Shown piece by piece: positions 1-12,423 of a stretch of DNA of 64,000 nt. The notes beneath the pieces are model-generated. The model searched no databases and was not told the DNA's origin. It saw nothing but the letters and a program-made list of their open reading frames with translations. Position numbers and translations under genes: made by a program. Positions within the stretch are counted from its first letter, which is position 1. Every line of letters begins with the position of its first letter. Source of the DNA: Pampus argenteus (lineage: Eukaryota; Chordata; Actinopteri; Scombriformes; Stromateidae); contig CM072863.1 of assembly GCA_036937835.1 (NCBI GenBank), forward strand, positions 25,628,501 through 25,692,500. Reading direction: 5' to 3'.

Positions 1-63
1 GTAAAAGCTGCAGGAAGCTCTCAGAAGTGAGTTTTTTGGTCCTAATCATTAGAAATCAGTTAC
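1..63 (+). repeat. Partial monomer at left edge
   Basis: This is the last 63 bp of a monomer, beginning just inside the GTAAAAGCTGCAGG segment and ending before the first anchor. The array therefore continues to the left of the window. Confidence 0.95.
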
Positions 64-2299
64 TTGTTGATGGCAAACATGGTTTTGATTGAAAATATTG
101 CTCCTTGTTTAAGAAAAACTGTAGTTGTCAGTTTTGGCCTGAGAGAAAGATATTTTTACAAATGTTACAGTAAAAGCTGCAGGAAGCTCTCAGAAGTGAG
201 TTTTTTGGTCCTAATCATTAGAAATCAGTTACTTGTTGATGGCAAACATGGTTTTGATTGAAAATATTGCTCCTTGTTTAAGAAAAACTGTAGTTGTCAG
301 TTTTGGCCTGAGAGAAAGCTATCTTTACAAATGTTACAGTAAAAGCTGCAGGAAGCTCTCAGAAGTGAGTTTTTTGGTCCTAATCATTAGAAATCAGTTA
401 CTTGTTGATGGCAAACATGGTTTTGATTGAAAATATTGCTCCTTGTTTAACAAAAACTGTAGTTGTCAGTTTTGGCCTGAGAGAAAGCTATTTTTAAAAA
501 TGTTACAGTAAAAGCTGCAGGAAGCTCTAAGAAGTGAGTTTTTTGGTCCTAATCATTAGAAATCAGTGACTTGTTGATGGCAAACATGGTTTTGATTGAA
601 AATATTGCTCCTTGTTTAAGAAAAACTGTAGTTGTCAGCTTTGACCTTCTCTCGCTGAGAAAAAGCTATTTTTTGCAAATGTTACAGTAAAAGCTGCAGG
701 AAGCTCTCAGAAGTGAGTTGTTTGGTCCTAATCATTAGAAATCAGTTACTTGTTGATGGCAAACATGGTTTTGATTGAAAATATTGCTCCTTGTTTAAGA
801 AAAACTGTAGTTGTCAGTTTTGACCTTCTCTCGCTGAGAGAAAGCTATTTTTAAGAATGTTACAGTAAAAGCTGCAGGAAGCTCTCAGAAGTGAGTTTTT
901 TGGTCCTAATCATTAGAAATCAGTTACTTGTTGATGGCAAACATGGTTTTGATTGAAAATATTGCTCCTTGTTTAAGAAAAACTGTAGTTGTCAGTTTTG
1001 GCCTGAGAGAAAGCTATATTTACAAATGTTACAGTAAAAGCTGCAGGGAGCTCTCAGAAGTGAGTTTTTTGGTCCTAATCATTAGAAATCAGTTACTTGT
1101 TGATGGCAAACATGGTTTTGATTGAAAATATTGCTCCTTGTTTAAGAAAAACTGTAGTTGTCAGTTTTGGCCTGAGAGAAAGCTATCTTTACAAATGTTA
1201 CAGTAAAAGCTGCAGGAAGCTCTCAGAAGTGAGTCTTTTGGTCCTAATCATTAGAAATCAGTTACTTGTTGATGGCAAACATGGTTTTGATTGAAAATAT
1301 TGCTCCTTGTTTAAGAAAAACTGTAGTTGTCAGTTTTGGCCTGAGAGAAAGCTATCTTTACAAATGTTACAGTAAAAGCTGCAGGAAGCTCTTAGAAGTG
1401 AGTTTTTCGGTCCTAATCATTAGATATCAGTTACTTGTTGATGGCAAACATGGTTTTGATTAAAAAATATTGCTCCTTGTTTAAGAAAAACTGTAGTTGT
1501 CATTTTTGACCTTCTCTCGCTGAGAGAAAGCTATTTTTACGAATGTTACAGTAAAAGCTGCAGGAAGCTCTCAAAAGTGAGTTTTTTGGTCCTAATCATT
1601 AGAAATCAGTTACTTGTTGATGGCAAACATGGTTTTGATTGAAAATATTGCTCCTTGTTTAAGAAAAACTGTAGTTGTCAGTTTTGACCTTCTCTCGCTG
1701 AGAGAAAGCTATTTTTACGAATGTTACAGTAAAAGCTGCAGGAAGCTCTCAGAAGTGAGTTTTTTGGTCCTAATCATTAGAAATCAGTTACTTGTTGATG
1801 GCAAACATGGTTTTGATTGAAAATATTGCTCCTTGTTTAACAAAAACTGTAGTTGTCAGTTTTGGCCTCAGAGAAAGCTATTTTTACAAATGTTACAGTA
1901 AAAGCTGCAGGAAGCTCTAAGAAGTGAGTTTTTTGGTCCTAATCATAAGAAATCAGTGACTTGTTGATGGCAAACATGGTTTTGATTGAAAATATTGCTC
2001 CTTGTTTAACAAAAACTGTAGTTGTCAGTTTTGGCCTGAGAGAAAGCTATATTTACAAATGTTACAGTAAAAGCTGCAGGGAGCTCTCAGAAGTGAGTTT
2101 TTTGGTCCTAATCATTAGAAATCAGTAACTTGTTGATGGCAAACATGGTTTTGATTGAAAATATTGCTCCTTGTTTAAAAAAAAACTGTAGTTGTAAGTT
2201 TTGGCCTGAGAGAAAGCTATTTTTACAAATGTTACTGTAAAAGCTGCAGGAAGCTCTCAGAAGTGAGTTTTTTGGTCCTAATCATTAGAAATCAGTTAC
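64..2299 (+). repeat. Satellite segment, mosaic of 13 monomers
   Basis: This segment opens with ordinary short copies, then a TTTTTAAAAATG monomer at 402, a 179-bp long monomer at 571 with TTTTTTGCAAATG, and a long TTTTTAAGAATG copy at 750. The trio starting at 928 (SacI-type GGGAGCTCTC, then TATCTTTAC copies, the last with GATATCAG) recurs at 6438. The trio 1792-2299 (CCTCAGAG, then TATATTTAC, then a 170-bp copy with a nine-A run) recurs at 8502-9009. Confidence 0.9.
1435..1613 (+). repeat. Long monomer with one-base insertion, 179 bp
   Basis: The junction reads GATTAAAAAATATTG instead of GATTGAAAATATTG, giving one extra base and a longer A-run. Otherwise this is the CATTTTTGACC and CTCAAAAG long subclass. 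The counterpart at 6945 lacks the change, so this is a private mutation. Confidence 0.85.
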
Positions 2300-2993
2300 T
2301 TGTTGATGGCAAACATGGTTTTGATTGAAAATATTGCTCCTTGTTTAAGAAAAACTGTAGTTGTCAGTTTTGACCTTCTCTCGCTGAGAGAAAGCTATTT
2401 TTACGAATGTTACAGTAAAAGCTGCAGGAAGCTCTCAGAAGTGAGTTTTTTGGTCCTAATCATTAGAAATCAGTTACTTGTTGATGGCAAACATGGTTTT
2501 GATTGAAAATATTGCTCCTTGTTTAAGAAAAACTGTAGTTGTCAGTTTTGGCCTGAGAGAAAGCTATATTTACAAATGTTACAGTAAAAGCTGCAGGGAG
2601 CTCTCATAAGTGAGTTTTTTGGTCCTAATCATTAGAAATCAGTTACTTGTTGATGGCAAACATGGTTTTGATTGAAAATATTGCTCCTTGTTTAAGAAAA
2701 ACTGTAGTTGTCAGTTTTGACCTTCTCTCGCTGAGAGAAAGCTATTTTTACGAATGTTACAGTAAAAGCTGCAGGAAGCTCTCAGAAGTGAGTTTTTTGG
2801 TCCTAATCATTAGAAATCAGTTACTTGTTGATGGCAAACATGGTTTTGATTGAAAATATTGCTCCTTGTTTAAGAAAAACTGTAGTTGTCAGTTTTGGCC
2901 TGAGAGAAAGCTATATTTACAAATGTTACAGTAAAAGCTGCAGGGAGCTCTCATAAGTGAGTTTTTTGGTCCTAATCATTAGAAATCAGTTAC
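2300..2993 (+). repeat. Tandem duplication of a 347-bp dimer
   Basis: Two copies (2300-2646 and 2647-2993) each consist of a long ACGAATG monomer followed by a short TATATTTAC, GGGAGCTCTCATAAG monomer. At 9010-9356 the same dimer occurs once, followed directly by the monomer equivalent to 2994. The duplication is therefore local and probably recent. Confidence 0.9.
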
Positions 2994-5057
2994 TTGTTGA
3001 TGGCAAACATGGTTTTGATTGAAAATATTGCTCCTTGTTTAAGAAAAACTGTAGTTGTCAGTTTTGGCCTGAGAGAAAGCTATATTTACAAATGTTACAG
3101 TAAAAGCTGCAGGGAGCTCTCAGAAGTGAGTTTTTTGGTCCTAATCATTAGAAATCAGTTACTTGTTGATGGCAAACATGGTTTTGATTGAAAATATTGC
3201 TCCTTGTTTAAGAAAAACTGTAGTTGTCAGTTTTGGCCTGAGAGAAAGCTATCTTTACAAATGTTACAGTAAAAGCTGCAGGAAGCTCTCAGAAGTGAGT
3301 TTTTTGGTCCTAATCATTAGAAATCAGTTACTTGTTGATGGCAAACATGGTTTTGATTGAAAATATTGCTCCTTGTTTAAGAAAAACTGTAGTTGTCAGT
3401 TTTGGCCTGAGAGAAAGCTATTTTTACAAATGTTACAGTAAAAGCTGCAGGAAGCTCTCAGAAGTGAGTCTTTTGGTCCTAATCATTAGAAATCAGTTAC
3501 TTGTTGATGGCAAACATGGTTTTGATTGAAAATATTGCTCCTTGTTTAAGAAAAACTGTAGTTGTCAGTTTTGGCCTGAGAGAAAGCTATCTTTACAAAT
3601 GTTACAGTAAAAGCTGCAGGAAGCTCTCAGAAGTGAGTCTTTTGGTCCTAATCATTAGAAATCAGTTACTTGTTGATGGCAAACATGGTTTTGATTGAAA
3701 ATATTGCTCCTTGTTTAAGAAAAACTGTAGTTGGCATTTTTGACCTTCTCTCGCTGAGAGAAAGCTATTTTTACGAATGTTACAGTAAAAGCTGCAGGAA
3801 GCTCTCAAAAGTGAGTTTTTTGGTCCTAATCATTAGAAATCAGTTACTTGTTGATGGCAAACATTGTTTTGATTGAAAATATTGCTCCTTGTTTAAGAAA
3901 AACTGTAGTTGTCAGTTTTGACCTTCTCTCGCTGAGAGAAAGCTATTTTTACGAATGTTACAGTAAAAGCTGCAGGAAGCTCTCAGAAGTGAGTTTTTTG
4001 GTCCTAATCATTAGAAATCAGTTACTTGTTGATGGCAAACCTGGTTTTGATTGAAAATATTGCTCCTTGTTTAACAAAAACTGTAGTTGTCAGTTTTGGC
4101 CTCAGAGAAAGCTATTTTTACAAATGTTACAGTAAAAGCTGCAGGAAGCTCTAAGAAGTGAGTTTTTTGGTCCTAATCATAAGAAATCAGTGACTTGTTG
4201 ATGGCAAACATGGTTTTGATTGAAAATATTGCTCCTTGTTTAAGAAAAACTGTAGTTGTCAGTTTTGGCCTGAGAGAAAGCTATTTTTACAAATGTTACA
4301 GTAAAAGCTGCAGGAAGCTCTCAGAAGTGAGTCTTTTGGTCCTAATCATTAGAAATCAGTTACTTGTTGATGGCAAACATGGTTTTGATTGAAAATATTG
4401 CTCCTTGTTTAAGAAAAACTGTAGTTGTCAGTTTTGGCCTGAGAGAAAGCTATCTTTACAAATGTTACAGTAAAAGCTGCAGGAAGCTCTCAGAAGTGAG
4501 TCTTTTGGTCCTAATCATTAGAAATCAGTTACTTGTTGATGGCAAACATGGTTTTGATTGAAAATATTGCTCCTTGTTTAAGAAAAACTGTAGTTGGCAT
4601 TTTTGACCTTCTCTCGCTGAGAGAAAGCTATTTTTACGAATGTTACAGTAAAAGCTGCAGGAAGCTCTCAAAAGTGAGTTTTTTGGTCCTAATCATTAGA
4701 AATCAGTTACTTGTTGATGGCAAACATTGTTTTGATTGAAAATATTGCTCCTTGTTTAAGAAAAACTGTAGTTGTCAGTTTTGACCTTCTCTCGCTGAGA
4801 GAAAGCTATTTTTACGAATGTTACAGTAAAAGCTGCAGGAAGCTCTCAGAAGTGAGTTTTTTGGTCCTAATCATTAGAAATCAGTTACTTGTTGATGGCA
4901 AACCTGGTTTTGATTGAAAATATTGCTCCTTGTTTAACAAAAACTGTAGTTGTCAGTTTTGGCCTCAGAGAAAGCTATTTTTACAAATGTTACAGTAAAA
5001 GCTGCAGGAAGCTCTAAGAAGTGAGTTTTTTGGTCCTAATCATAAGAAATCAGTGAC
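2994..5057 (+). repeat. Satellite segment containing two tandem 863-bp pentamers
   Basis: Two short monomers (2994 and 3163) precede two consecutive pentamers, 3332-4194 and 4195-5057. Each is three short and two long monomers. The pairs share private variants: TTGGCATTTTTGACC, ACATTGTTTTG and AAACCTGG. The last monomer of each pentamer has AACAAAAAC, CCTCAGAG, CTCTAAG and CATAAG. At 10202-10557 the first of these variants occurs without the other two. Confidence 0.92.
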
Positions 5058-8000
5058 TTGTTGATGGCAAACATGGTTTTGATTGAAAATATTGCTCCTT
5101 GTTTAAGAAAAACTGTAGTTGTCAGCTTTGACCTTCTCTCGCTGAGAGAAAGCTATTTTTTACAAATGTTACAGTAAAAGCTGCAGGAAGCTCTCAGAAG
5201 TGAGTTGTTTGGTCCTAATCATTAGAAATCAGTTACTTGTTGATGGCAAACATGGTTTTGATTGAAAATATTGCTCCTTGTTTAAGAAAAACTGTAGTTG
5301 TCAGTTTTGGCCTGAGAGAAAGCTATATTTACAAATGTTACAGTAAAAGCTGCAGGGAGCTCTCAGAAGTGAGTTTTTTGGTCCTAATCATTAGAAATCA
5401 GTTACTTGTTGATGGCAAACATGGTTTTGATTGAAAATATTGCTCGTTGTTTAAGAAAAACTGTAGTTGTCAGTTTTGGCCTGAGAAAAAGCTATTTTTA
5501 CAAATGTTACAGTAAAAGCTGCAGGAAGCTCTCAGAAGTGAGTTTTTTGGTCGTAATCATTAGAAATCAGTTACTTGTTGATGGCAAACATGGTTTTGAT
5601 TGAAAATATTGCTCCTTGTTTAAGAAAAACTGTAGTTGTCAGTTTTGGCCTGAGAGAAAGCTATTTTTACAAATGTTACAGTAAAAGCTGCAGGAAGCTC
5701 TCAGAAGTGAGTTTTTTGGTCGTAATCATTAGAAATCAGTTACTTGTTGATGGCAAACATGGTTTTGATTGAAAATATTGCTCCTTGTTTAAGAAAAACT
5801 GTACTTGTCAGTTTTGGCCTGAGAGAAAGATATTTTTACAAATGTTACGGTAAAAGCTGCAGGAAGCTCTCAGAAGTGAGTTTTTTGGTCCTAATCATTA
5901 GAAATCAGTTACTTGTTGATGGCAAACATGGTTTTGATTGAAAATATTGCTCCTTGTTTAAGAAAAACTGTAGTTGTCAGCTTTGACCTTCTCTCGCTGA
6001 GAGAAAGCTATTTTTACAAATGTTACAGTAAAAGCTGCAGGAAGCTCTCAGAAGTGAGTTTTTTGGTCCTAATCATTAGAAATCAGTTACTTGTTGATGG
6101 CAAACATGGTTTTGATTAAAAATTTTGCTCCTTGTTTAAGAAAAACTGTAGTTGTCAGTTTTGGCCTGAGAGAAAGATATTTTTACAAATGTTACAGTAA
6201 AAGCTGCAGGAAGCTCTCAGAAGTGAGTTTTTTGGTCCTAATCATTAGAAATCAGTTACTTGTTGATGGCAAACATGGTTTTGATTAAAAATATTGCTCC
6301 TTGTTTAAGAAAAACTGTAGTTGTCAGCTTTGACCTTCTCTCGCTGAGAGAAAGCTATTTTTACAAATGTTACAGTAAAAGCTGCAGGAAGCTCTCAGAA
6401 GTGAGTTTTTTGGTCCTAATCATTAGAAATCAGTTACTTGTTGATGGCAAACATGGTTTTGATTGAAAATATTGCTCCTTGTTTAAGAAAAACTGTAGTT
6501 GTCAGTTTTGGCCTGAGAGAAAGCTATATTTACAAATGTTACAGTAAAAGCTGCAGGGAGCTCTCAGAAGTGAGTTTTTTGGTCCTAATCATTAGAAATC
6601 AGTTACTTGTTGATGGCAAACATGGTTTTGATTGAAAATATTGCTCCTTGTTTAAGAAAAACTGTAGTTGTCAGTTTTGGCCTGAGAGAAAGCTATCTTT
6701 ACAAATGTTACAGTAAAAGCTGCAGGAAGCTCTCAGAAGTGAGTCTTTTGGTCCTAATCATTAGAAATCAGTTACTTGTTGATGGCAAACATGGTTTTGA
6801 TTGAAAATATTGCTCCTTGTTTAAGAAAAACTGTAGTTGTCAGTTTTGGCCTGAGAGAAAGCTATCTTTACAAATGTTACAGTAAAAGCTGCAGGAAGCT
6901 CTTAGAAGTGAGTTTTTCGGTCCTAATCATTAGATATCAGTTACTTGTTGATGGCAAACATGGTTTTGATTGAAAATATTGCTCCTTGTTTAAGAAAAAC
7001 TGTAGTTGTCATTTTTGACCTTCTCTCGCTGAGAGAAAGCTATTTTTACGAATGTTACAGTAAAAGCTGCAGGAAGCTCTCAAAAGTGAGTTTTTTGGTC
7101 CTAATCATTAGAAATCAGTTACTTGTTGATGGCAAACATGGTTTTGATTGAAAATATTGCTCCTTGTTTAAGAAAAACTGTAGTTGTCAGTTTTGACCTT
7201 CTCTCGCTGAGAGAAAGCTATTTTTACGAATGTTACAGTAAAAGCTGCAGGAAGCTCTCAGAAGTGAGTTTTTTGGTCCTAATCATTAGAAATCAGTTAC
7301 TTGTTGATGGCAAACATGGTTTTGATTGAAAATATTGCTCCTTGTTTAAGAAAAACTGTAGTTGTCAGTTTTGGCCTGAGAGAAAGCTATATTTACAAAT
7401 GTTACAGTAAAAGCTGCAGGGAGCTCTCAGAAGTGAGTTTTTTGGTCCTAATCATTAGAAATCAGTTACTTGTTGATGGCAAACATGGTTTTGATTGAAA
7501 ATATTGCTCCTTGTTTAAGAAAAACTGTAGTTGTCAGTTTTGGCCTGAGAGAAAGCTATCTTTACAAATGTTACAGTAAGAGCTGCAGGAAGCTCTCAGA
7601 AGTGAGTTTTTTGGTCCTAATCATGAGAAATCAGTTACTTGTTGATGGCAAACATGGTTTTGATTGAAAATATTGCTCCTTGTTTAAGAAAAACTGTAGT
7701 TGTCAGTTTTGGCCTGAGAGAAAGCTATTTTTACAAATGTTACAGTGAAAGCTGCAGGAAGCTCTCAGAAGTGAGTTTTTTGGTCGTAATCATTAGAAAT
7801 CAGTTACTTGTTGATGGCAAACATGGTTTTGATTGAAAATATTGCTCCTTGTTTAAGAAAAACTGTACTTGTCAGTTTTGGCCTGAGAGAAAGATATTTT
7901 TACAAATGTTACGGTAAAAGCTGCAGGAAGCTCTCAGAAGTGAGTTTTTTGGTCCTAATCATTAGAAATCAGTTACTTGTTGATGGCAAACATGGTTTTG

Positions 8001-9356
8001 ATTGAAAATATTGCTCCTTGTTTAAGAAAAACTGTAGTTGTCAGCTTTGACCTTCTCTCGCTGAGAGAAAGCTATTTTTACAAATGTTACAGTAAAAGCT
8101 GCAGGAAGCTCTCAGAAGTGAGTTTTTTGGTCCTAATCATTAGAAATCAGTTACTTGTTGATGGCAAACATGGTTTTGATTAAAAATTTTGCTCCTTGTT
8201 TAAGAAAAACTGTAGTTGTCAGTTTTGGCCTGAGAGAAAGATATTTTTACAAATGTTACAGTAAAAGCTGCAGGAAGCTCTCAGAAGTGAGTTTTTTGGT
8301 CCTAATCATTAGAAATCAGTTACTTGTTGATGGCAAACATGGTTTTGATTAAAAATATTGCTCCTTGTTTAAGAAAAACTGTAGTTGTCAGCTTTGACCT
8401 TCTCTCGCTGAGAGAAAGCTATTTTTACAAATGTTACAGTAAAAGCTGCAGGAAGCTCTCAGAAGTGAGTTTTTTGGTCCTAATCATTAGAAATCAGTTA
8501 CTTGTTGATGGCAAACATGGTTTTGATTGAAAATATTGCTCCTTGTTTAACAAAAACTGTAGTTGTCAGTTTTGGCCTCAGAGAAAGCTATTTTTACAAA
8601 TGTTACAGTAAAAGCTGCAGGAAGCTCTAAGAAGTGAGTTTTTTGGTCCTAATCATAAGAAATCAGTGACTTGTTGATGGCAAACATGGTTTTGATTGAA
8701 AATATTGCTCCTTGTTTAACAAAAACTGTAGTTGTCAGTTTTGGCCTGAGAGAAAGCTATATTTACAAATGTTACAGTAAAAGCTGCAGGGAGCTCTCAG
8801 AAGTGAGTTTTTTGGTCCTAATCATTAGAAATCAGTAACTTGTTGATGGCAAACATGGTTTTGATTGAAAATATTGCTCCTTGTTTAAAAAAAAACTGTA
8901 GTTGTAAGTTTTGGCCTGAGAGAAAGCTATTTTTACAAATGTTACTGTAAAAGCTGCAGGAAGCTCTCAGAAGTGAGTTTTTTGGTCCTAATCATTAGAA
9001 ATCAGTTACTTGTTGATGGCAAACATGGTTTTGATTGAAAATATTGCTCCTTGTTTAAGAAAAACTGTAGTTGTCAGTTTTGACCTTCTCTCGCTGAGAG
9101 AAAGCTATTTTTACGAATGTTACAGTAAAAGCTGCAGGAAGCTCTCAGAAGTGAGTTTTTTGGTCCTAATCATTAGAAATCAGTTACTTGTTGATGGCAA
9201 ACATGGTTTTGATTGAAAATATTGCTCCTTGTTTAAGAAAAACTGTAGTTGTCAGTTTTGGCCTGAGAGAAAGCTATATTTACAAATGTTACAGTAAAAG
9301 CTGCAGGGAGCTCTCATAAGTGAGTTTTTTGCTCCTAATCATTAGAAATCAGTTAC
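5058..9356 (+). repeat. Satellite mosaic with a pentamer reused 2064 bp apart
   Basis: Monomers 5575-6437 recur at 7639-8501. They share rare marks: ACTGTACTTGTC, TTACGGTAAAAGC and GATTAAAAATTTTGC. Between them, 6438-6944 repeats 928-1434 and 6945-7638 supplies two long and two short monomers. From 8502 the order follows 1792-2646. Copy-specific changes include CAGTGAAAGC near 7744 and TTTTTTGCTCC near 9325. Confidence 0.9.
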
Positions 9357-12316
9357 TTGTTGATGGCAAACATGGTTTTGATTGAAAATATTGCTCCTTG
9401 TTTAAGAAAAACTGTAGTTGTCAGTTTTGGCCTGAGAGAAAGCTATATTTACAAATGTTACAGTAAAAGCTGCAGGGAGCTCTCAGAAGTGAGTTTTTTG
9501 GTCCTAATCATTAGAAATCAGTTACTTGTTGATGGCAAACATGGTTTTGATTGAAAATATTGCTCCTTGTTTAAGAAAAACTGTAGTTGTCAGTTTTGGC
9601 CTGAGAGAAAGCTATCTTTACAAATGTTACAGTAAAAGCTGCAGGAAGCTCTCAGAAGTGAGTTTTTTGGTCCTAATCATGAGAAATCAGTTACTTGTTG
9701 ATGGCAAACATGGTTTTGATTGAAAATATTGCTCCTTGTTTAAGAAAAACTGTAGTTGTCAGTTTTGGCCTGAGAGAAAGCTATTTTTACAAATGTTACA
9801 GTAAAAGCTGCAGGAAGCTCTCAGAAGTGAGTCTTTTGGTCCTAATCATTAGAAATCAGTTACTTGTTGATGGCAAACATGGTTTTGATTGAAAATATTG
9901 CTCCTTGTTTAAGAAAAACTGTGGTTGTCAGTTTTGGCCTGAGAGAAAGCTATCTTTACAAATGTTACAGTAAAAGCTGCAGGAAGCTCTCAGAAGTGAG
10001 TTTTTTGGTCCTAATCATTAGAAATCAGTTACTTGTTGATGGCAAACATGGTTTTGATTGAAAATATTGCTCCTTGTTTAAGAAAAACTGTAGTTGTCAG
10101 TTTTGGCCTGAGAGAAAGCTATTTTTACAAATGTTACAGTAAAAGCTGCAGGAAGCTCTCAGAAGTGAGTCTTTTGGTCCTAATCATTAGAAATCAGTTA
10201 CTTGTTGATGGCAAACATGGTTTTGATTGAAAATATTGCTCCTTGTTTAAGAAAAACTGTAGTTGGCATTTTTGACCTTCTCTCGCTGAGAGAAAGCTAT
10301 TTTTACGAATGTTACAGTAAAAGCTGCAGGAAGCTCTCAAAAGTGAGTTTTTTGGTCCTAATCATTAGAAATCAGTTACTTGTTGATGGCAAACATGGTT
10401 TTGATTGAAAATATTGCTCCTTGTTTAAGAAAAACTGTAGTTGTCAGTTTTGACCTTCTCTCGCTGAGAGAAAGCTATTTTTACGAATGTTACAGTAAAA
10501 GCTGCAGGAAGCTCTCAGAAGTGAGTTTTTTGGTCCTAATCATTAGAAATCAGTTACTTGTTGATGGCAAACATGGTTTTGATTGAAAATATTGCTCCTT
10601 GTTTAACAAAAACTGTAGTTGTCAGTTTTGGCCTCAGAGAAAGCTATTTTTACAAATGTTACAGTAAAAGCTGCAGGAAGCTCTAAGAAGTGAGTTTTTT
10701 GGTCCTAATCATAAGAAATCAGTGACTTGTTGATGGCAAACATGGTTTTGATTGAAAATATTGCTCCTTGTTTAAGAAAAACTGTAGTTGTCAGTTTTGG
10801 CCTGAGAGAAAGCTATATTTACAAATGTTACAGTAAAAGCTGCAGGGAGCTCTCAGAAGTGAGTTTTTTGGTCCTAATCATTAGAAATCAGTTACTTGTT
10901 GATGGCAAACATGGTTTTGATTGAAAATATTGCTCGTTGTTTAAGAAAAACTGTAGTTGTCAGTTTTGGCCTGAGAAAAAGCTATTTTTACAAATGTTAC
11001 AGTAAAAGCTGCAGGAAGCTCTCAGAAGTGAGTTTTTTGGTCGTAATCATTAGAAATCAGTTACTTGTTGATGGCAAACATGGTTTTGATTGAAAATATT
11101 GCTCCTTGTTTAAGAAAAACTGTAGTTGTCAGTTTTGGCCTGAGAGAAAGCTATTTTTACAAATGTTACAGTAAAAGCTGCAGGAAGCTCTCAGAAGTGA
11201 GTTTTTTGGTCGTAATCATTAGAAATCAGTTACTTGTTGATGGCAAACATGGTTTTGATTGAAAATATTGCTCCTTGTTTAAGAAAAACTGTACTTGTCA
11301 GTTTTGGCCTGAGAGAAAGATATTTTTACAAATGTTACGGTAAAAGCTGCAGGAAGCTCTCAATAGTGAGTTTTTTGGTCCTAATCATTAGAAATCAGTT
11401 ACTTGTTGATGGCAAACATGGTTTTGATTGAAAATATTGCTCCTTGTTTAAGAAAAACTGTAGTTGTCAGCTTTGACCTTCTCTCGCTGAGAGAAAGCTA
11501 TTTTTACAAATGTTACAGTAAAAGCTGCAGGAAGCTCTCAGAAGTGAGTTTTTTGGTCCTAATCATTAGAAATCAGTTACTTGTTGATGGCAAACATGGT
11601 TTTGATTGAAAATATTGCTCCTTGTTTAAAAAAAACTGTAGTTGTAAGTTTTGGCCTGAGAGAAAGCTATTTTTACAAATGTTACAGTAAAAGCTGCAGG
11701 AAGCTCTCAGAAATGAGTTTTTTGGTCCTAATCATTAGAAATCAGTTACTTGTTGATGGCAAACATGGTTTTGATTGAAAATATTGCTCCTTGTTTAAGA
11801 AAAACTGTAGTTGTCAGTTTTGACCTTCTCTCGCTGAGAGAAAGCTATTTTTACGAATGTTACAGTAAAAGCTGCAGGAAGCTCTCAGAAGTGAGTTTTT
11901 TGGTCCTAATCATTAGAAATCAGTTACTTGTTGATGGCAAACATGGTTTTGATTGAAAATATTGCTCCTTGTTTAAGAAAAACTGTAGTTATCAGTTTTG
12001 GCCTGAGAGAAAGCTATATTTACAAATGTTACAGTAAAAGCTGCAGGGAGCTCTCAGAAGTGAGTTTTTTGGTCCTAATCATTAGAAATCAGTTACTTGT
12101 TGATGGCAAACATGGTTTTGATTGAAAATATTGCTCGTTGTTTAAGAAAAACTGTAGTTGTCAGTTTTGGCCTGAGAAAAAGCTATTTTTACAAATGTTA
12201 CAGTAAAAGCTGCAGGAAGCTCTCAGAAGTGAGTTTTTTGGTCCTAATCATTAGAAATCAGTTACTTGTTGATGGCAAACATGGTTTTGATTGAAAATAT
12301 TGCTCCTTGTTTAAGA

Positions 12317-12337
12317 AAAACTGTAGTTGTCAGTTTT
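12317..12337. other. Dyad symmetry AAAACTG-N7-CAGTTTT in the monomer
   Basis: Perfect 7-bp arms flank the loop TAGTTGT. The element is intact in most short monomers and in long monomers reading CAGTTTT. One mismatch appears in long copies reading CAGCTTT or CATTTTT, and in short copies where AAGAAAAACTG is followed by GTAAGTTTT. The 9-bp insertion lies immediately to its right in long monomers. Confidence 0.8.
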
Positions 12338-12355
12338 GGCCTGAGAGAAAGCTAT

Positions 12356-12377
12356 TTTTACAAATGTTACAGTAAAA
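12356..12377. other. Dyad symmetry TTTTAC-N10-GTAAAA in the monomer
   Basis: Six-base arms flank a 10-base spacer, and the nested nonamer TTACAGTAA is itself a 4-1-4 palindrome. The TATCTTTAC and TATATTTAC variants shorten the outer stem to 5 bp. Copies with TTACTGTAA keep the inner palindrome, because only its central base changes. Confidence 0.75.
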
Positions 12378-12412
12378 GCTGCAGGAAGCTCTCAGAAGTG
12401 AGTTTTTTGGTC

Positions 12413-12423
12413 CTAATCATTAG
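12413..12423. other. Near-palindrome CTAATCATTAG in the monomer
   Basis: Five-base arms surround a single central C. It is kept in nearly all monomers. The exceptions are copies reading CATAAG (for example near 1945, 4180, 10711 and 32424) or CATGAG (near 7624 and 9680), where one arm is broken. The sequence resembles back-to-back TAAT homeodomain cores, but no function is claimed. Confidence 0.7.

Noticed and set aside
12393..12409. Rho-independent or Pol III terminator: CTCA-GAAG-TGAG followed by six T
   Set aside because: The stem is only 4 bp, it is repeated in nearly every monomer, and no transcription unit is visible. It is part of the satellite consensus.
12413..12423. Homeodomain operator (paired TAAT cores in CTAATCATTAG)
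   Set aside because: Short AT-rich palindromes are expected by chance, and its presence in every monomer reflects homogenisation. There is no independent evidence of binding.
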